A stretch of DNA of 64,000 bases, taken from Priestia aryabhattai. Lineage in GTDB: Bacteria; Bacillota; Bacilli; Bacillales; Bacillaceae_H. Position numbers and translations under genes: made by a program. Position 1 is the first letter of the stretch, and each line of letters starts with the position of its first letter. Below, one piece after another: positions 45,840 through 55,545 of this stretch. A model generated the notes under the pieces. That model worked only from the letters and a program-made list of their open reading frames with translations, was not told the origin of the DNA and did no database searches. The DNA lies in contig NZ_JAMBOQ010000001.1 of assembly GCF_023715685.1 (NCBI RefSeq), positions 1,210,466 to 1,274,465 of the forward strand. The letters run 5' to 3'.

Positions 45840-46008
45840 TAGAAAACTATCAACCTATTTTCTAAAATAATTTTGTTTTTTACGATAAAACCCTTCGACT
45901 TTTTTCATCAAACTATTCCATCATAACATGTTTTGACACGCTTGATGGAACAATGTGCTCTTTTTAAAAAATTTGTCCTATTTTTCTACTAAACATTGAC
46001 AACGTCAA
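45840..46008. other. Gap between nrdAB promoter and menC, no gene seen
   Basis: AT-rich, no convincing frame or RNA gene. Two inverted repeats: TTCCATCA (45916-45923) with TGATGGAA (45943-45950), and ATTGAC-AAC-GTCAAT near 45994-46008. Role unknown. Confidence 0.4.
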
Positions 46009-46010
46009 TA

Positions 46011-46044
46011 AAAAAAACCGTTTTTCATAAAAAAAACGGTTTTT
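46011..46044 (-). terminator. Terminator after menC
   Basis: Inverted repeat centred on CCG/CGG with long A/T arms (AAAAACCGTTTTT/AAAAACGGTTTTT). At the end of the men cluster. Confidence 0.8.
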
Positions 46045-46046
46045 AA

Positions 46047-47150
46047 TTATTTGTATTCTTTTTCAAATGCTGTGATTTTTTTTATAAACTTTTTATCAAT
46101 ATCGTATCCTATCCCCGGTTTTGCCTTCACCTTTATTACTCCGGCTTCTACCTCTACTTCGGGCTTAATAATATCTTTTTCCCAATAGCGAGACGACGCA
46201 GAAATGTCACCTGGTATCGTGAAAGAAGGCAGTGTGGCAAGGGCGATGTTATGAGCTCGTGAAATCCCAGCTTCTAACATTCCTCCCACCCAAAGCCTTA
46301 CACCGTGCTGGGCGCATAAATCATGAATCTGCTTTGCTACGGACATTCCGCCAACTCGACCGATTTTCACATTGATAATCTTACAGCTTTTTTGTTCGAT
46401 TGCATGACGTGCATCTTCATAGCTCACAATACTTTCATCTAAGCAAATCGGCGTCTTCATTTGCTTTTGCAATAATCGATGATCAAGGATATCATCAGAA
46501 CTTAACGGCTGTTCGATCATTATTAAATTCAATTCATCTAGTTTTTTCAATGAATCACTATCGCTTAACGTATAGGCTGAATTAGCATCAGCCATAAGAG
46601 GAATGGTTGGAAATTCATCCCGAATTTGTTTTAGTAACTCATAGTCAGCACCTGGCTTAATTTTCACTTTAAAGCGCTTATAGCCATCTTTCATGTAAGT
46701 CTTTATTTGTTCTTTCATTATGGAAATATCATTTAAGCCAACTACCACTCCAGCTTCTACAGCAGGCCTTACTCCGCCAATTACTTCAGCTAACGGCTTA
46801 TTTTGCCGCTTTGCATACAAATCCCATACAGCACAGTCCAAAGCTGCTTTAGCCATGTTGTTTCGCTTTAGAGGTTTGAATAACTTTTGAACATCCTCTG
46901 GTTTTTGAACTTGCTGATGAAGAAGCGAAGGAATTAAAAAATCGTCTAACATATGAAAACATGTCTGAATCGTTTCTTCCGTATACCAAGGAGATGAAAA
47001 AGCAACGACTTCTCCCCACCCTGTAAATCCTTTTTCATCTTCTACTTCAAGCAAAATCAATTCTCGATCCTGCACCGTACCATAGCTTGTTGAAAAAGGG
47101 GAAAGAAGCTTCATGTCAATTTTATAAAGATGTACTTTTTTTATAATCAT
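46047..47150 (-). CDS. menC: o-Succinylbenzoate synthase
   Basis: Enolase-superfamily enzyme of 367 residues that dehydrates SHCHC to o-succinylbenzoate in menaquinone synthesis. Metal ligands in MADANSAY (Asp), IEQPL (Glu) and CLDESI (Asp); catalytic lysines in K-x-K (FKVKIKPG) and the NVKIGRVGG strand. Its start lies 3 bases after the menE stop, so the two are coupled. Last gene of the cluster. N-succinyl amino acid racemase activity is a known side function of this family. Confidence 0.93.
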   Translation of the reverse strand: MIIKKVHLYKIDMKLLSPFSTSYGTVQDRELILLEVEDEKGFTGWGEVVAFSSPWYTEETIQTCFHMLDDFLIPSLLHQQVQKPEDVQKLFKPLKRNNMAKAALDCAVWDLYAKRQNKPLAEVIGGVRPAVEAGVVVGLNDISIMKEQIKTYMKDGYKRFKVKIKPGADYELLKQIRDEFPTIPLMADANSAYTLSDSDSLKKLDELNLIMIEQPLSSDDILDHRLLQKQMKTPICLDESIVSYEDARHAIEQKSCKIINVKIGRVGGMSVAKQIHDLCAQHGVRLWVGGMLEAGISRAHNIALATLPSFTIPGDISASSRYWEKDIIKPEVEVEAGVIKVKAKPGIGYDIDKKFIKKITAFEKEYK

Positions 47151-47153
47151 CGA

Positions 47154-48617
47154 TTAATTCCCTTTCTGTATGAACGATGATAGCTTCCGGCGTATGATTT
47201 TATTAGAGGCCGTTCTTGGCAGTTCCTCTACTCGTACGAAATACTTTGGAAGTTTGTACTTTGCTAAAAATTGTTGAATGTGTAAAGATAACTCTTCATC
47301 TGAAACATCTTCATTTGTAACAATGCATGCTGCTGGAACTTGTCCCCATTTTTCATCGGCTACTCCTGTTACACCGGCCTCTTTAACAGTGGGATGCTTC
47401 AATAAAACATTTTCAATTTCAGCTGGATATACATTTTCTCCACCTGAAATAATGAGGTCCGAACGTCTGTCTAATACATATAGAAAGCCTTCTTCATCCA
47501 CTTTCCCGATATCTCCTGTATAGAACCAACCTTGTTGAAGGGCTTTTTTAGTAGCTTCAGGTTTGTTTAAATATCCTTTTGTAACATTTGGACCTTTAAC
47601 AATAATCTCTCCTGCTTCACGTGTTTCATTTCCATTCTCATCTACAATTTTCATTGCACATGGAAATAATGGTTTACCTGCTGATCCAAGTTTTCGCAAA
47701 CTATCTTCAGGTGAGAGCGTAACGAACTGTGAAGATGTCTCTGTCATTCCATATGTTTGATAAACAGGAATCTCTTTAGTCACACAAGCCTCTAAAATGG
47801 TAAGCGGTGCGGGTCCCCCTCCTAAAAGCATACAGCGAAATGTATTTGGATATTTCCGTTCAGCTAATTCATCAAGCATATTGGATAGCATGGAAGTGAC
47901 AACCGAAATAATCGTTACTCCTTTGTTTTCAATTGCTTCATTCACCGCTCTTGCTTCAAATCGTTCTTCTAAAATAATTTTCATTCCGTAAAAGACACTT
48001 CGCATTAAAATAGATAAGCCGCTAATATGAAACAAAGGAACTGCTATAAGCCAACAGTCTTTTTCATTTAATCCTAAATTAAGTGCTGAACCAACGGAAC
48101 TCCACCAATGATTTCCATATGTCTGTAGCACCCCTTTTGGATTACCTGTTGTTCCAGACGTATACATAATGGTGAACGTCTCCTCGAGATTCCACGTTTT
48201 CTGAAAATCCGTTTCTGTTTCTGGAGAACTTTTTAAGGCAGATAAAATAAGCTGAGTGATGGAACTTTGGAATTCTCTAAGTAAAAATGCATCATCCGTA
48301 ATAAGCAACGACACATCTGCATCTGTTAGCTGATAATTGATTTCTTCATTTGTCAAACGCATGTTGACGAGCAGCACCCGAGCACCAATATAAGAAACCG
48401 CATGTAAAATCTCAATAAACTCCAAGCTATTTTTCATGCATAAAGCAATGGTATCACCTTGCTTTACACCGTTAAACGAAAGCTGCTGTGCTACTTTTTG
48501 AACACGCTTATGAAGCTCTTGAAAAGTAAGAGACGTTTGCGGTGTTTCTACCGCCACTCGATTTGGCGTCAAATATGCTCTTTGCATAAGCCCATTAGGA
48601 ATCGTTTGGCTACTCAT
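47154..48617 (-). CDS. menE: o-Succinylbenzoyl-CoA ligase
   Basis: Acyl-AMP-forming ligase of 487 residues; activates o-succinylbenzoate with CoA. AMP-binding motif IMYTSGTTGNPKGV (near 152), A5 QTYGMTETSS, A7 YTGDIGKVDEEGFLY, A8 RRSDLIISGGENVYP and catalytic Lys in the C-terminal TASNKIIRR. AAAGGAGAG precedes the ATG. Separated from menB by an 82-base gap with a strong hairpin, so it may be expressed at a lower level or from its own promoter. Confidence 0.93.
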   Translation of the reverse strand: MSSQTIPNGLMQRAYLTPNRVAVETPQTSLTFQELHKRVQKVAQQLSFNGVKQGDTIALCMKNSLEFIEILHAVSYIGARVLLVNMRLTNEEINYQLTDADVSLLITDDAFLLREFQSSITQLILSALKSSPETETDFQKTWNLEETFTIMYTSGTTGNPKGVLQTYGNHWWSSVGSALNLGLNEKDCWLIAVPLFHISGLSILMRSVFYGMKIILEERFEARAVNEAIENKGVTIISVVTSMLSNMLDELAERKYPNTFRCMLLGGGPAPLTILEACVTKEIPVYQTYGMTETSSQFVTLSPEDSLRKLGSAGKPLFPCAMKIVDENGNETREAGEIIVKGPNVTKGYLNKPEATKKALQQGWFYTGDIGKVDEEGFLYVLDRRSDLIISGGENVYPAEIENVLLKHPTVKEAGVTGVADEKWGQVPAACIVTNEDVSDEELSLHIQQFLAKYKLPKYFVRVEELPRTASNKIIRRKLSSFIQKGN

Positions 48618-48661
48618 GGATTTCTCTCCTTTTTATACTGATTAACTAAATCAAATTGAAA

Positions 48662-48692
48662 AAACAGCCTGATGATAATCACCAAGCTGTTT
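48662..48692 (-). terminator. Hairpin between menB and menE
   Basis: 15-bp repeat AAACAGCCTGATGAT (plus, 48662-48676) and ATCACCAAGCTGTTT (48678-48692). The two mismatches are U-G pairs in minus-strand RNA, which runs on into TTTTTTC. Possible terminator or attenuator inside the men cluster. Confidence 0.7.
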
Positions 48693-48699
48693 CAGCTGT

Positions 48700-49518
48700 T
48701 TAAGGGAAACGTGGGAACTGTTGGAAGTCTGGATTGCGTTTTTCCTTAAATGCATCGCGACCTTCTTTTGCCTCGTCCGTTGTGTAATAAAGAAGCGTTG
48801 CGTCACCCGCAAATTGCTGGATACCAGCTAAGCCATCCGTATCAGCATTAAATGCTGCTTTTAAGAAACGAAGAGCCGTTGGACTTTTTTCTAACATCTC
48901 TTCACACCATTGAATTGTTTCAGCTTCAAGCTGCTCTAATGGAACGACTGTGTTTACTAATCCCATGTCTAGTGCTTCTTGAGCGTTATACTGACGGCAT
49001 AAGAACCAGATCTCACGCGCTTTCTTATGACCTACGATGCGAGCTAAGTAACCAGAGCCATATCCTGCATCGAAGCTTCCAACCTTAGGACCTGTTTGTC
49101 CAAAGACTGCGTTATCCGCTGCAATTGTTAAGTCACATACAACGTGAAGAACGTGACCTCCACCAATTGCATAGCCTGATACCATCGCGACAACCGGCTT
49201 TGGAATCACGCGAATTAAACGCTGTAAATCTAGAACGTTTAGACGTGGAATTTCGTCTTCTCCTACATAGCCGCCATGGCCACGAACTTTTTGGTCTCCG
49301 CCTGAACAAAATGCTTTATCTCCAGCACCTGCTAATACAATTACTCCAATGCTTGCATCGTCACGAGCATAAGCAAATGCATCGATTAATTCCATTACTG
49401 TTTTTGGACGGAATGCATTGTGCACTTCCGGACGGTTAATCGTAATTTTAGCGATTCCGTTATATGTTTCGTATAAAATGTCTTCATACTGACGTACTGA
49501 TGTCCATTCAACTGTCAT
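48700..49518 (-). CDS. menB: 1,4-Dihydroxy-2-naphthoyl-CoA synthase
   Basis: Crotonase-fold enzyme of 272 residues that closes the naphthoate ring. Oxyanion-hole segments [10 protein letters not shown] and [20 protein letters not shown]; catalytic region [21 protein letters not shown] with the conserved Asp and Tyr. TAGGAGG precedes the ATG. Order in the cluster and length agree with B. subtilis. Confidence 0.97.
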   Translation of the reverse strand: MTVEWTSVRQYEDILYETYNGIAKITINRPEVHNAFRPKTVMELIDAFAYARDDASIGVIVLAGAGDKAFCSGGDQKVRGHGGYVGEDEIPRLNVLDLQRLIRVIPKPVVAMVSGYAIGGGHVLHVVCDLTIAADNAVFGQTGPKVGSFDAGYGSGYLARIVGHKKAREIWFLCRQYNAQEALDMGLVNTVVPLEQLEAETIQWCEEMLEKSPTALRFLKAAFNADTDGLAGIQQFAGDATLLYYTTDEAKEGRDAFKEKRNPDFQQFPRFP

Positions 49519-49534
49519 CTTTACTTCCTCCTAA

Positions 49535-50344
49535 TTATGTAGTAGCTAAGAACTCACTTACTATTCTACCAAAAATCTCAGGTTGTTCCACGTGAATTGC
49601 ATGACCTGTCCCTAAAATAATTTTAGAAGCAGCATTTGGTATTAATGTTTGCATTTCTTTGGAAATTAAACAAAACTTTTGATCTACTTCTCCTGTAATA
49701 AGCAAAACCGGCATCAACAGATCGTCTAGCTTCTCCCAAAGGGACGGCTGGACTCCTGTTCCCATTCCTTTCAAACTGTTGGAAAGGCCGATTTCTGTAT
49801 GAGAAAGTCTTTCTTTACGCACCGCTTCTTGAACATGGCTAGGCAATTGCTTTTGAGAATCAAAAAGAGGGATTCCCTCCCAAAATTCAACAAATTCCTC
49901 AATCCCATTTTTCATAATGAAGCTCGCCAACTGCTCATCTTTTTCTTTTCTTAACTTTTGTTCTTCTCTCGTTTTTAAACCAGGCGATGCGCTTTCTAAT
50001 ACCAACTTTTTCACAAGGTGGGGATATCGCTGAGCAAATGAAAGAGCAAGCCTTCCTCCCATTGAATATCCAATTATATTTACTTGTGAAAGAGATAGTT
50101 GGTGAAGCAACTCATGCAGTGCTTCAACAACTGATTCCATTGAGTATGGTTCGATTTCTTTCGGAGGTGCTGATTGACCATGGCCAATAATATCAACAGC
50201 AATCACTCGATAATCTTTAACGTATTTCTTCATAAAGGTACGCCAGGTTTGAGAAGAACCGGTAAAGCCGTGAAGCAACAGCAGCGGTTCTCCTTTTCCC
50301 TCGGTGTGCACATAGTAAGATACACCATTTAATTGATACATCAT
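49535..50344 (-). CDS. menH: 2-Succinyl-6-hydroxy-2,4-cyclohexadiene-1-carboxylate synthase
   Basis: Alpha/beta hydrolase-fold lyase of 269 residues that removes pyruvate from SEPHCHC. Nucleophile elbow GYSMGGRLAL (Ser near 95), oxyanion strand LLLHGFTGSSQTW, Asp in TGEVDQKF, His in GTGHAIHVEQP. Equivalent of B. subtilis ytxM/menH. The ATG follows the menD stop by three bases, with GGTGAGG upstream. Confidence 0.9.
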   Translation of the reverse strand: MMYQLNGVSYYVHTEGKGEPLLLLHGFTGSSQTWRTFMKKYVKDYRVIAVDIIGHGQSAPPKEIEPYSMESVVEALHELLHQLSLSQVNIIGYSMGGRLALSFAQRYPHLVKKLVLESASPGLKTREEQKLRKEKDEQLASFIMKNGIEEFVEFWEGIPLFDSQKQLPSHVQEAVRKERLSHTEIGLSNSLKGMGTGVQPSLWEKLDDLLMPVLLITGEVDQKFCLISKEMQTLIPNAASKIILGTGHAIHVEQPEIFGRIVSEFLATT

Positions 50345-50347
50345 TGC

Positions 50348-52102
50348 TTATTCCTCACCGTTTGACAAATTTATTTCCTCGGAAACAAGTTTCCACAAAC
50401 TGCGATGAGTCTCTACATTTCCTGTACGAGTTGTACGAATCTCTACAACATGTAACCCGCCTTTTGTGAAAGCATGGTTCATTGCATGTCGAAATTCTTC
50501 CCAGCTGCTTGCTGAAGAAAATGTTCCATCATACAGACGAGTAGCATGCTCGAAATTTAATCCCGTTGGCGTACCAAATAAAAATTCAAAGTGCTTTTCT
50601 TGTTTTGACTGGGGTAAAAATGAAAAAATCCCTCCGCCATCATTGTTAACTAACACAACGGTTAAATTTAAATCATGCATTTTAGCTGCCAGCAGGCCAT
50701 TTAAATCGTGATAAAACGATAAGTCACCAATAAATAAAACGGTGTGATCGTAAGCTGTACTTACGCCTAGAGCAGATGAAACCACACCATCAATTCCATT
50801 TGCTCCTCGGTTTACAAAGAGTGGAATATCTTTTTCCGTATTTAAAAAGAAAGAATCAATATCTCGAACAGGCATTGAATTTCCCGCAAACAAAGCCGTG
50901 CCTTCAGGTACTACATCAACAATTTCTTGAACCACTTGTCCTTCGAACCATTCCTGGCCAGAAGTTAATGTTCTCAGAGCCTGTGCAGTTTGAGCATTAA
51001 TCTTTTTCCACAAGCTCAGCCATGAAGTAGACTCCTCTTGGTTCGCTGAAAGACGCTTGATCAGTTCTTCACAAAATAATGTTTCATCGGCTTCAATCAT
51101 CACTGTTGAGCGCAAAGTAGGATCTCTCCAGCCTTTACCTTGGTCAACTACAAACATTTCTTTCGGTTCATGTGCTTTTAAAAATTGCAATAGCGGTTTC
51201 GATACCGGCATCGCGCCAAAACGAATGACAACTTCTGGATAAAAATGCTCATCAATCTTATCACTTTTTAAAAATGTATCATATGTCTCTATTATATTTT
51301 CTTTTGAATGCTTGCCGCTTCTTAATTGTGATAACGGATCTGCGAGCACTGGAAAGCTTAAACAGTCAGCTAAGCGGCATATGCTTTCTACTGCTTCTAA
51401 AGACATTTGATCTCCGCATATAATAAGTCCTTTTGCTGTTCCCTCTAAGCGCTTCGCAATTTCTTCGAATCCTTTTTCAGATAAAGATGCTTCTCCATGA
51501 ATAGCAGCCACATATGATTTACCGCGTTTCCCCTGACTCCATAAATCTTCAATAGACAAATCTGGTACAATCGGTTCACGTAAAGGTACGTTAATGTGTA
51601 CAGGACCGCTCGGTATAGTTTGAGCTGTATGAACAGCCCTTGAAGCTACTGTTCGAATATAACGATTCATTTCTGCACTTTCTTCTGGTAAAGCTGTATC
51701 TACAAACCACTTCGCATATTGACCGAAAAGATGATGCTGATTAATTGCCTGCGGCGCACCTATATCCCTTAACTCATGTGGTCGATCCGCTGTGATAACT
51801 ACTAAAGGAATGCGCGAGTAGTGAGCTTCAATTACTGCCGGATAATAATTCGCTGCAGCTGTTCCAGATGTACATACAAGCGCCACTGGTTTTTTCTTTG
51901 CTTTTGCTATTCCTAGAGCAAAAAAGCCCGCGGACCGTTCATCAATGTTTAAGTGCACATGAATATCAGGGTGCTCAGCCATAAGCATCGCAATAGGTGT
52001 TGACCGTGACCCTGGACTGACCACTACTTCTTCAACATTTGCTTCTACTAATTCATCCACGAATGACGCAATATACGTTGTTAATGACTTAATGTGTTCC
52101 AC
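50348..52102 (-). CDS. menD: SEPHCHC synthase (MenD)
   Basis: ThDP-dependent enzyme of 584 residues that joins 2-oxoglutarate to isochorismate. Start region with the VVSPGSRSTPIA motif, cofactor Glu in LNIDERSAGFFALG, ThDP motif GDLSFYHDLNGLLAAK ... VLVNNDGGGIFSFLPQ. The GTG start at 52102 overlaps menF by 14 bases, with AGGAGGGATT upstream, indicating coupled translation. Confidence 0.95.
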   Translation of the reverse strand: MEHIKSLTTYIASFVDELVEANVEEVVVSPGSRSTPIAMLMAEHPDIHVHLNIDERSAGFFALGIAKAKKKPVALVCTSGTAAANYYPAVIEAHYSRIPLVVITADRPHELRDIGAPQAINQHHLFGQYAKWFVDTALPEESAEMNRYIRTVASRAVHTAQTIPSGPVHINVPLREPIVPDLSIEDLWSQGKRGKSYVAAIHGEASLSEKGFEEIAKRLEGTAKGLIICGDQMSLEAVESICRLADCLSFPVLADPLSQLRSGKHSKENIIETYDTFLKSDKIDEHFYPEVVIRFGAMPVSKPLLQFLKAHEPKEMFVVDQGKGWRDPTLRSTVMIEADETLFCEELIKRLSANQEESTSWLSLWKKINAQTAQALRTLTSGQEWFEGQVVQEIVDVVPEGTALFAGNSMPVRDIDSFFLNTEKDIPLFVNRGANGIDGVVSSALGVSTAYDHTVLFIGDLSFYHDLNGLLAAKMHDLNLTVVLVNNDGGGIFSFLPQSKQEKHFEFLFGTPTGLNFEHATRLYDGTFSSASSWEEFRHAMNHAFTKGGLHVVEIRTTRTGNVETHRSLWKLVSEEINLSNGEE

Positions 52103-53510
52103 GCATAATCCCTCCTAAAGCTGAAAGCATCGGGTTGAATTTAATTCTTGTTTCTTCATATTCACTTTCAGGCGTAGAATCTGCTACAATTCCACAGCCC
52201 GCAAATAAAACTGCTTCTTTTTGTTGAATAACAGCGGAGCGGATTCCTACTATAAATTCACCGTTTCCGTTGATATCCATCCATCCTAAAGGAGCTGCAT
52301 ACCACCCTCGGTCAAAGGACTCTAGTTTTCGAATAATAGGCAGGGCCTCCCGTTGAGGATATCCTCCTAGCGCTGGTGTTGGATGGAGCTTTTGAATAAA
52401 TGAAAATAGCGTCACATCTTCCTTTATACGCCCTTTAACAGGTGTATATAAATGTTGAATATGCTTTGTTTTATATAAACTTGGCTTACTTGGAATTTCT
52501 ACTTCATAACAATAAGAATTCATCGCTTCTTTAATCATATGAACAACAACATCGTGCTCAATTAAGTTCTTAGGATCTTGAAGCAATTCCTCACCTAGTT
52601 CATAATCTTCCTGCCTTGTCTTTCCTCTTGGAATCGAGCCCGCTAAACAAGTGGAAAACACATAATCTCCTTGTTTTTGCACTAGTCTCTCTGGGGAAGC
52701 GCCGATAAAATGCTGATGCTCTCCCTCTAAAATATATGTGTAGCTAGTTGGCTGTTCCTTTAACAGACGCTGAAGCACGTATTCAGTAGAAATATCTTCA
52801 TTAAATTTTACTTTTAATTGCCGAGCAAGAACCACTTTCTCTATAGCCTGTTGCTTAATTAACGTAGTAGCTCTTTCAACATTTCCTTTAAATTTCTCTA
52901 CCCCAATTTCCTCTTTTTCCAATAACAAAGGTGAAATATGAGACTCCCCGTCGTACTCTTCACAAAGAACAAGTTTTTGGATCTCTTCAAAATAATTGAT
53001 GCGTTCTTTTACAGAATCTTGTCCTTTAATCATCATATTAACGGTAAGATATGCTTCTTTGTCTACCTGCGTATATAACACAGTTGGAATCATAAATTTT
53101 GAACTCAGGAAATCACTCCAATAGTTTTCTCGATACTGATTTGGGTCAAATGAAAATCCTCCAAATAAAAGAGGACCTGTCCCATCAGGGAAAATTTGGT
53201 TATTTTTATAAAAGTCTTCTTTTATAAAGCGCTTCCATTCGTTTTCAATGTGGAAATAACGTTCTTTTGCCGTATTGGTGCAAATAGTATGCGCATATCC
53301 TAATCCAACAAATGTATAATAACTGTTGGGATCTTTCCAAAAAAAGCGTTCTTTATAAAACTGGTCATGTCCGTTCGCATAAAAAATAAGGGGGTCAATA
53401 GGTCTTACTTTTTTCACTAAACTGACCAATTTTGGCTGATTTTCATTTTTTGCACACTCAATCGCATCTTTAATGTATTCTTGTACTAACTGTTCGGTCG
53501 TTGCAATCAC
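52089..53510 (-). CDS. menF: Isochorismate synthase
   Basis: Chorismate-utilising enzyme of 473 residues, first step of menaquinone synthesis. C-terminal catalytic domain: KVVLARQLKV (general base Lys), FIGASPERLV, ACLAGSIPRG, and the metal-binding Glu in the C-terminal GCGIVADSTPESEYEET. Start GTG 53510 after a G-rich site (GGGGGGAC). First gene of the men cluster. DhbC/EntC paralogues serve siderophores, but the menD overlap fixes the role. Confidence 0.94.
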   Translation of the reverse strand: MIATTEQLVQEYIKDAIECAKNENQPKLVSLVKKVRPIDPLIFYANGHDQFYKERFFWKDPNSYYTFVGLGYAHTICTNTAKERYFHIENEWKRFIKEDFYKNNQIFPDGTGPLLFGGFSFDPNQYRENYWSDFLSSKFMIPTVLYTQVDKEAYLTVNMMIKGQDSVKERINYFEEIQKLVLCEEYDGESHISPLLLEKEEIGVEKFKGNVERATTLIKQQAIEKVVLARQLKVKFNEDISTEYVLQRLLKEQPTSYTYILEGEHQHFIGASPERLVQKQGDYVFSTCLAGSIPRGKTRQEDYELGEELLQDPKNLIEHDVVVHMIKEAMNSYCYEVEIPSKPSLYKTKHIQHLYTPVKGRIKEDVTLFSFIQKLHPTPALGGYPQREALPIIRKLESFDRGWYAAPLGWMDINGNGEFIVGIRSAVIQQKEAVLFAGCGIVADSTPESEYEETRIKFNPMLSALGGIMRGTH

Positions 53511-53519
53511 ACTACGTCC

Positions 53520-53862
53520 CCCCGTTCATCTTTTTTTCTTAAGTCTGTAACTAACTTATTATAAACTTTCAGTTCAAAAAAATCTAGCATCGTGATTCAC
53601 GAGAAAAAATTAATTTCGCTTGTCTAAATTATGCCTTTTCATTAAATGAACCAAAAATCTTTATGATCTATTCAGTACTCCTTAGACCTCGATAACGTTG
53701 TTTTTATCATACCCCTTTGTACAACCTTTAACTTTCTTTAATTTTCCAATCCTTTTCTCTCTTAGCTTCATGGATACCCCAAATACTCCTAATATGAATC
53801 GTGTTTTTTTGAATTTTTAACACATACTACAAAAGCACAATAAATTTTTAAGGGGGAGCTTC
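53520..53862. promoter_or_regulatory. Divergent control region between menF and yteA
   Basis: About 340 bases without a gene. It contains a TCGTGA-T-TCACGA palindrome at 53590-53602 and a TATAAT on the minus strand about 45 bases before menF, so a menF promoter is likely. AAGGGGGAG for yteA is at the right end. No riboswitch seen. Confidence 0.4.
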
Positions 53863-54615
53863 ATGACACTTTCAAAACAAGAAATCAGTCAGTTAAAACA
53901 AAATTTACAGCAGCAGCAGGCTGATATTCAATCGCACTTTGACCAAAATGATCATTTTGGTCTAACACGAAGCGACGCTCACGATGCTGTAGGAGAACTT
54001 TCAAGTTATGATAACCACCCTGGTGATACAGCGACGGAAACATACGAGCGTGAAAAAGACCTTGCACTAAATGAACATGCAAAACAAGAGCTACATGAAA
54101 TAGAAGAAGCACTTCAGGCAATCGCTCACAACACGTATGGGACATGCAAAGTATGTGGAGCAGATATCTCGTTTGAAAGACTTCAGGCTGTACCAACTAC
54201 TTTATACTGTAGAGAACATAGTCCATCACAGGATATTCCCACGCACAGACCTGTTGAAGAAAATGTTCTCCACCACCCATTTGGCCAATACGACTATGAT
54301 GATACCGAAACGACAGGATATGACGCAGAAGATTCTTGGCAAGACGTTGCGCGTTACGGGACGTCTGAATCTCCTTCTGATTTTATAGAAGATACGTCTA
54401 ACTATAGTGAAACCTATATTGAAGCAGATGAAGCTATTGGGTACGTTGAAGATTATGAAAACTTTGCCGCTACTGATTTATATGGACAGCCTCTTCCTGT
54501 TTACCCTTCAAAAGAGCATGAGCGATATGAAAATGCACTGGATGAAGAAGGTACGATGACCATATTTGGAGATTTACCGGCCTATGAGAAAGATCCATAC
54601 ACTGAAAAGGAGTAG
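53863..54615 (+). CDS. yteA: DksA/TraR-type zinc finger protein YteA
   Basis: 250 residues. N-terminal coiled coil (1-95) with two acidic turn regions, then a DksA-type zinc finger GTCKVCGADISFERLQAVPT...YCREH (three Cys plus His). The C-terminal 120 residues are very acidic, rich in Asp, Glu and Tyr, and low-complexity. B. subtilis YteA is a sporulation-linked member of the family. Possible RNA polymerase contact is inferred only from the fold. AGGGGGAG precedes the ATG. Confidence 0.85.
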   Translation: MTLSKQEISQLKQNLQQQQADIQSHFDQNDHFGLTRSDAHDAVGELSSYDNHPGDTATETYEREKDLALNEHAKQELHEIEEALQAIAHNTYGTCKVCGADISFERLQAVPTTLYCREHSPSQDIPTHRPVEENVLHHPFGQYDYDDTETTGYDAEDSWQDVARYGTSESPSDFIEDTSNYSETYIEADEAIGYVEDYENFAATDLYGQPLPVYPSKEHERYENALDEEGTMTIFGDLPAYEKDPYTEKE

Positions 54616-54637
54616 TTCTTCATACTACTCCTTTTTT
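54605..54637 (+). terminator. Terminator overlapping the yteA stop
   Basis: 12-bp stem AAAAGGAGTAGT/ACTACTCCTTTT, loop TCTTCAT, followed by TT. Confidence 0.85.
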
Positions 54638-54709
54638 CTATTTTTAGTAGGAGCTATAGGAGATGACATCGAATAAGTAGGAGATTAGAATTAATAATGA
54701 GGTGAAAAT

Positions 54710-55507
54710 ATGAATGCACATGAAATTGATTATAAACTGTATGGAGATGACATGCAGTTTGTTGAAATTGAATTAGATCCTTCAGAAAGCGTTATAGCAG
54801 AAGCTGGAGGAATGATGATGATGGAAGATGATATTGAAATGGAAACCATTTTTGGTGATGGTTCTTCCTCCAACAGCAGCGGGCTTTTTAATAAACTAAA
54901 AGGAGCTGGGAAACGCGTATTAACTGGTGAAAGTTTATTCATGACGGTATATACAAATAACGGATATCACAAACGAAAGGTATCTTTCGCTTCACCTTTT
55001 CCAGGTAAGATTATTCCTGTTGATTTAGAGCAGTTGAATCATAAAATCATTTGTCAAAAAAGCTCTTTTTTATGCGCTGCCAAAGGCGTATCCGTTGGCA
55101 TTGATTTTCAAAAAAAACTAGGAACGGGCTTCTTTGGCGGTGAAGGCTTTATTATGCAAAAATTAGAAGGTGACGGCCTGGCATTTTTACACGCAGGCGG
55201 TGCCATTCATAAGAGGCAGCTGCAACCGGGCGAACGTCTTCGTGTGGATACTGGATGTTTAGTGGCCATGACCCATGATGTAAACTACAACATCGAATAT
55301 GTAGGGAAAATTAAAACCGCTCTGTTTGGAGGAGAAGGCATGTTTTTTGCTACTCTGTCAGGACCAGGAACAGTTTGGATTCAATCTCTTCCTTTTAGCC
55401 GACTAGCCGATCGCATTTTATCAAGTGCAGTTTCACCAACGGGAGGTAAAGGTGAAGGCAGTATCCTTGGCTCTTTAGGTGATTTCTTAAACGGTGACAA
55501 CCGGTAA
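54710..55507 (+). CDS. AIM24 / TIGR00266 family protein
   Basis: 265-residue all-beta protein of unknown function. It contains the family segments [57 protein letters not shown] and [18 protein letters not shown]. The fold (two TRAP-like beta barrels) is cytosolic in bacteria; the mitochondrial relative AIM24 affects inner membrane organisation. GAGGTGA precedes the ATG. Terminated by the hairpin shared with glgP. Confidence 0.85.
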   Translation: MNAHEIDYKLYGDDMQFVEIELDPSESVIAEAGGMMMMEDDIEMETIFGDGSSSNSSGLFNKLKGAGKRVLTGESLFMTVYTNNGYHKRKVSFASPFPGKIIPVDLEQLNHKIICQKSSFLCAAKGVSVGIDFQKKLGTGFFGGEGFIMQKLEGDGLAFLHAGGAIHKRQLQPGERLRVDTGCLVAMTHDVNYNIEYVGKIKTALFGGEGMFFATLSGPGTVWIQSLPFSRLADRILSSAVSPTGGKGEGSILGSLGDFLNGDNR

Positions 55508-55508
55508 A

Positions 55509-55545
55509 ATATAAAAGGTGTAGCCAAAGACTACACCTTTTATAT
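55509..55545. terminator. Bidirectional terminator between the AIM24 gene and glgP
   Basis: 15-bp stem ATATAAAAGGTGTAG/CTACACCTTTTATAT, loop CCAAAGA. Confidence 0.85.
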
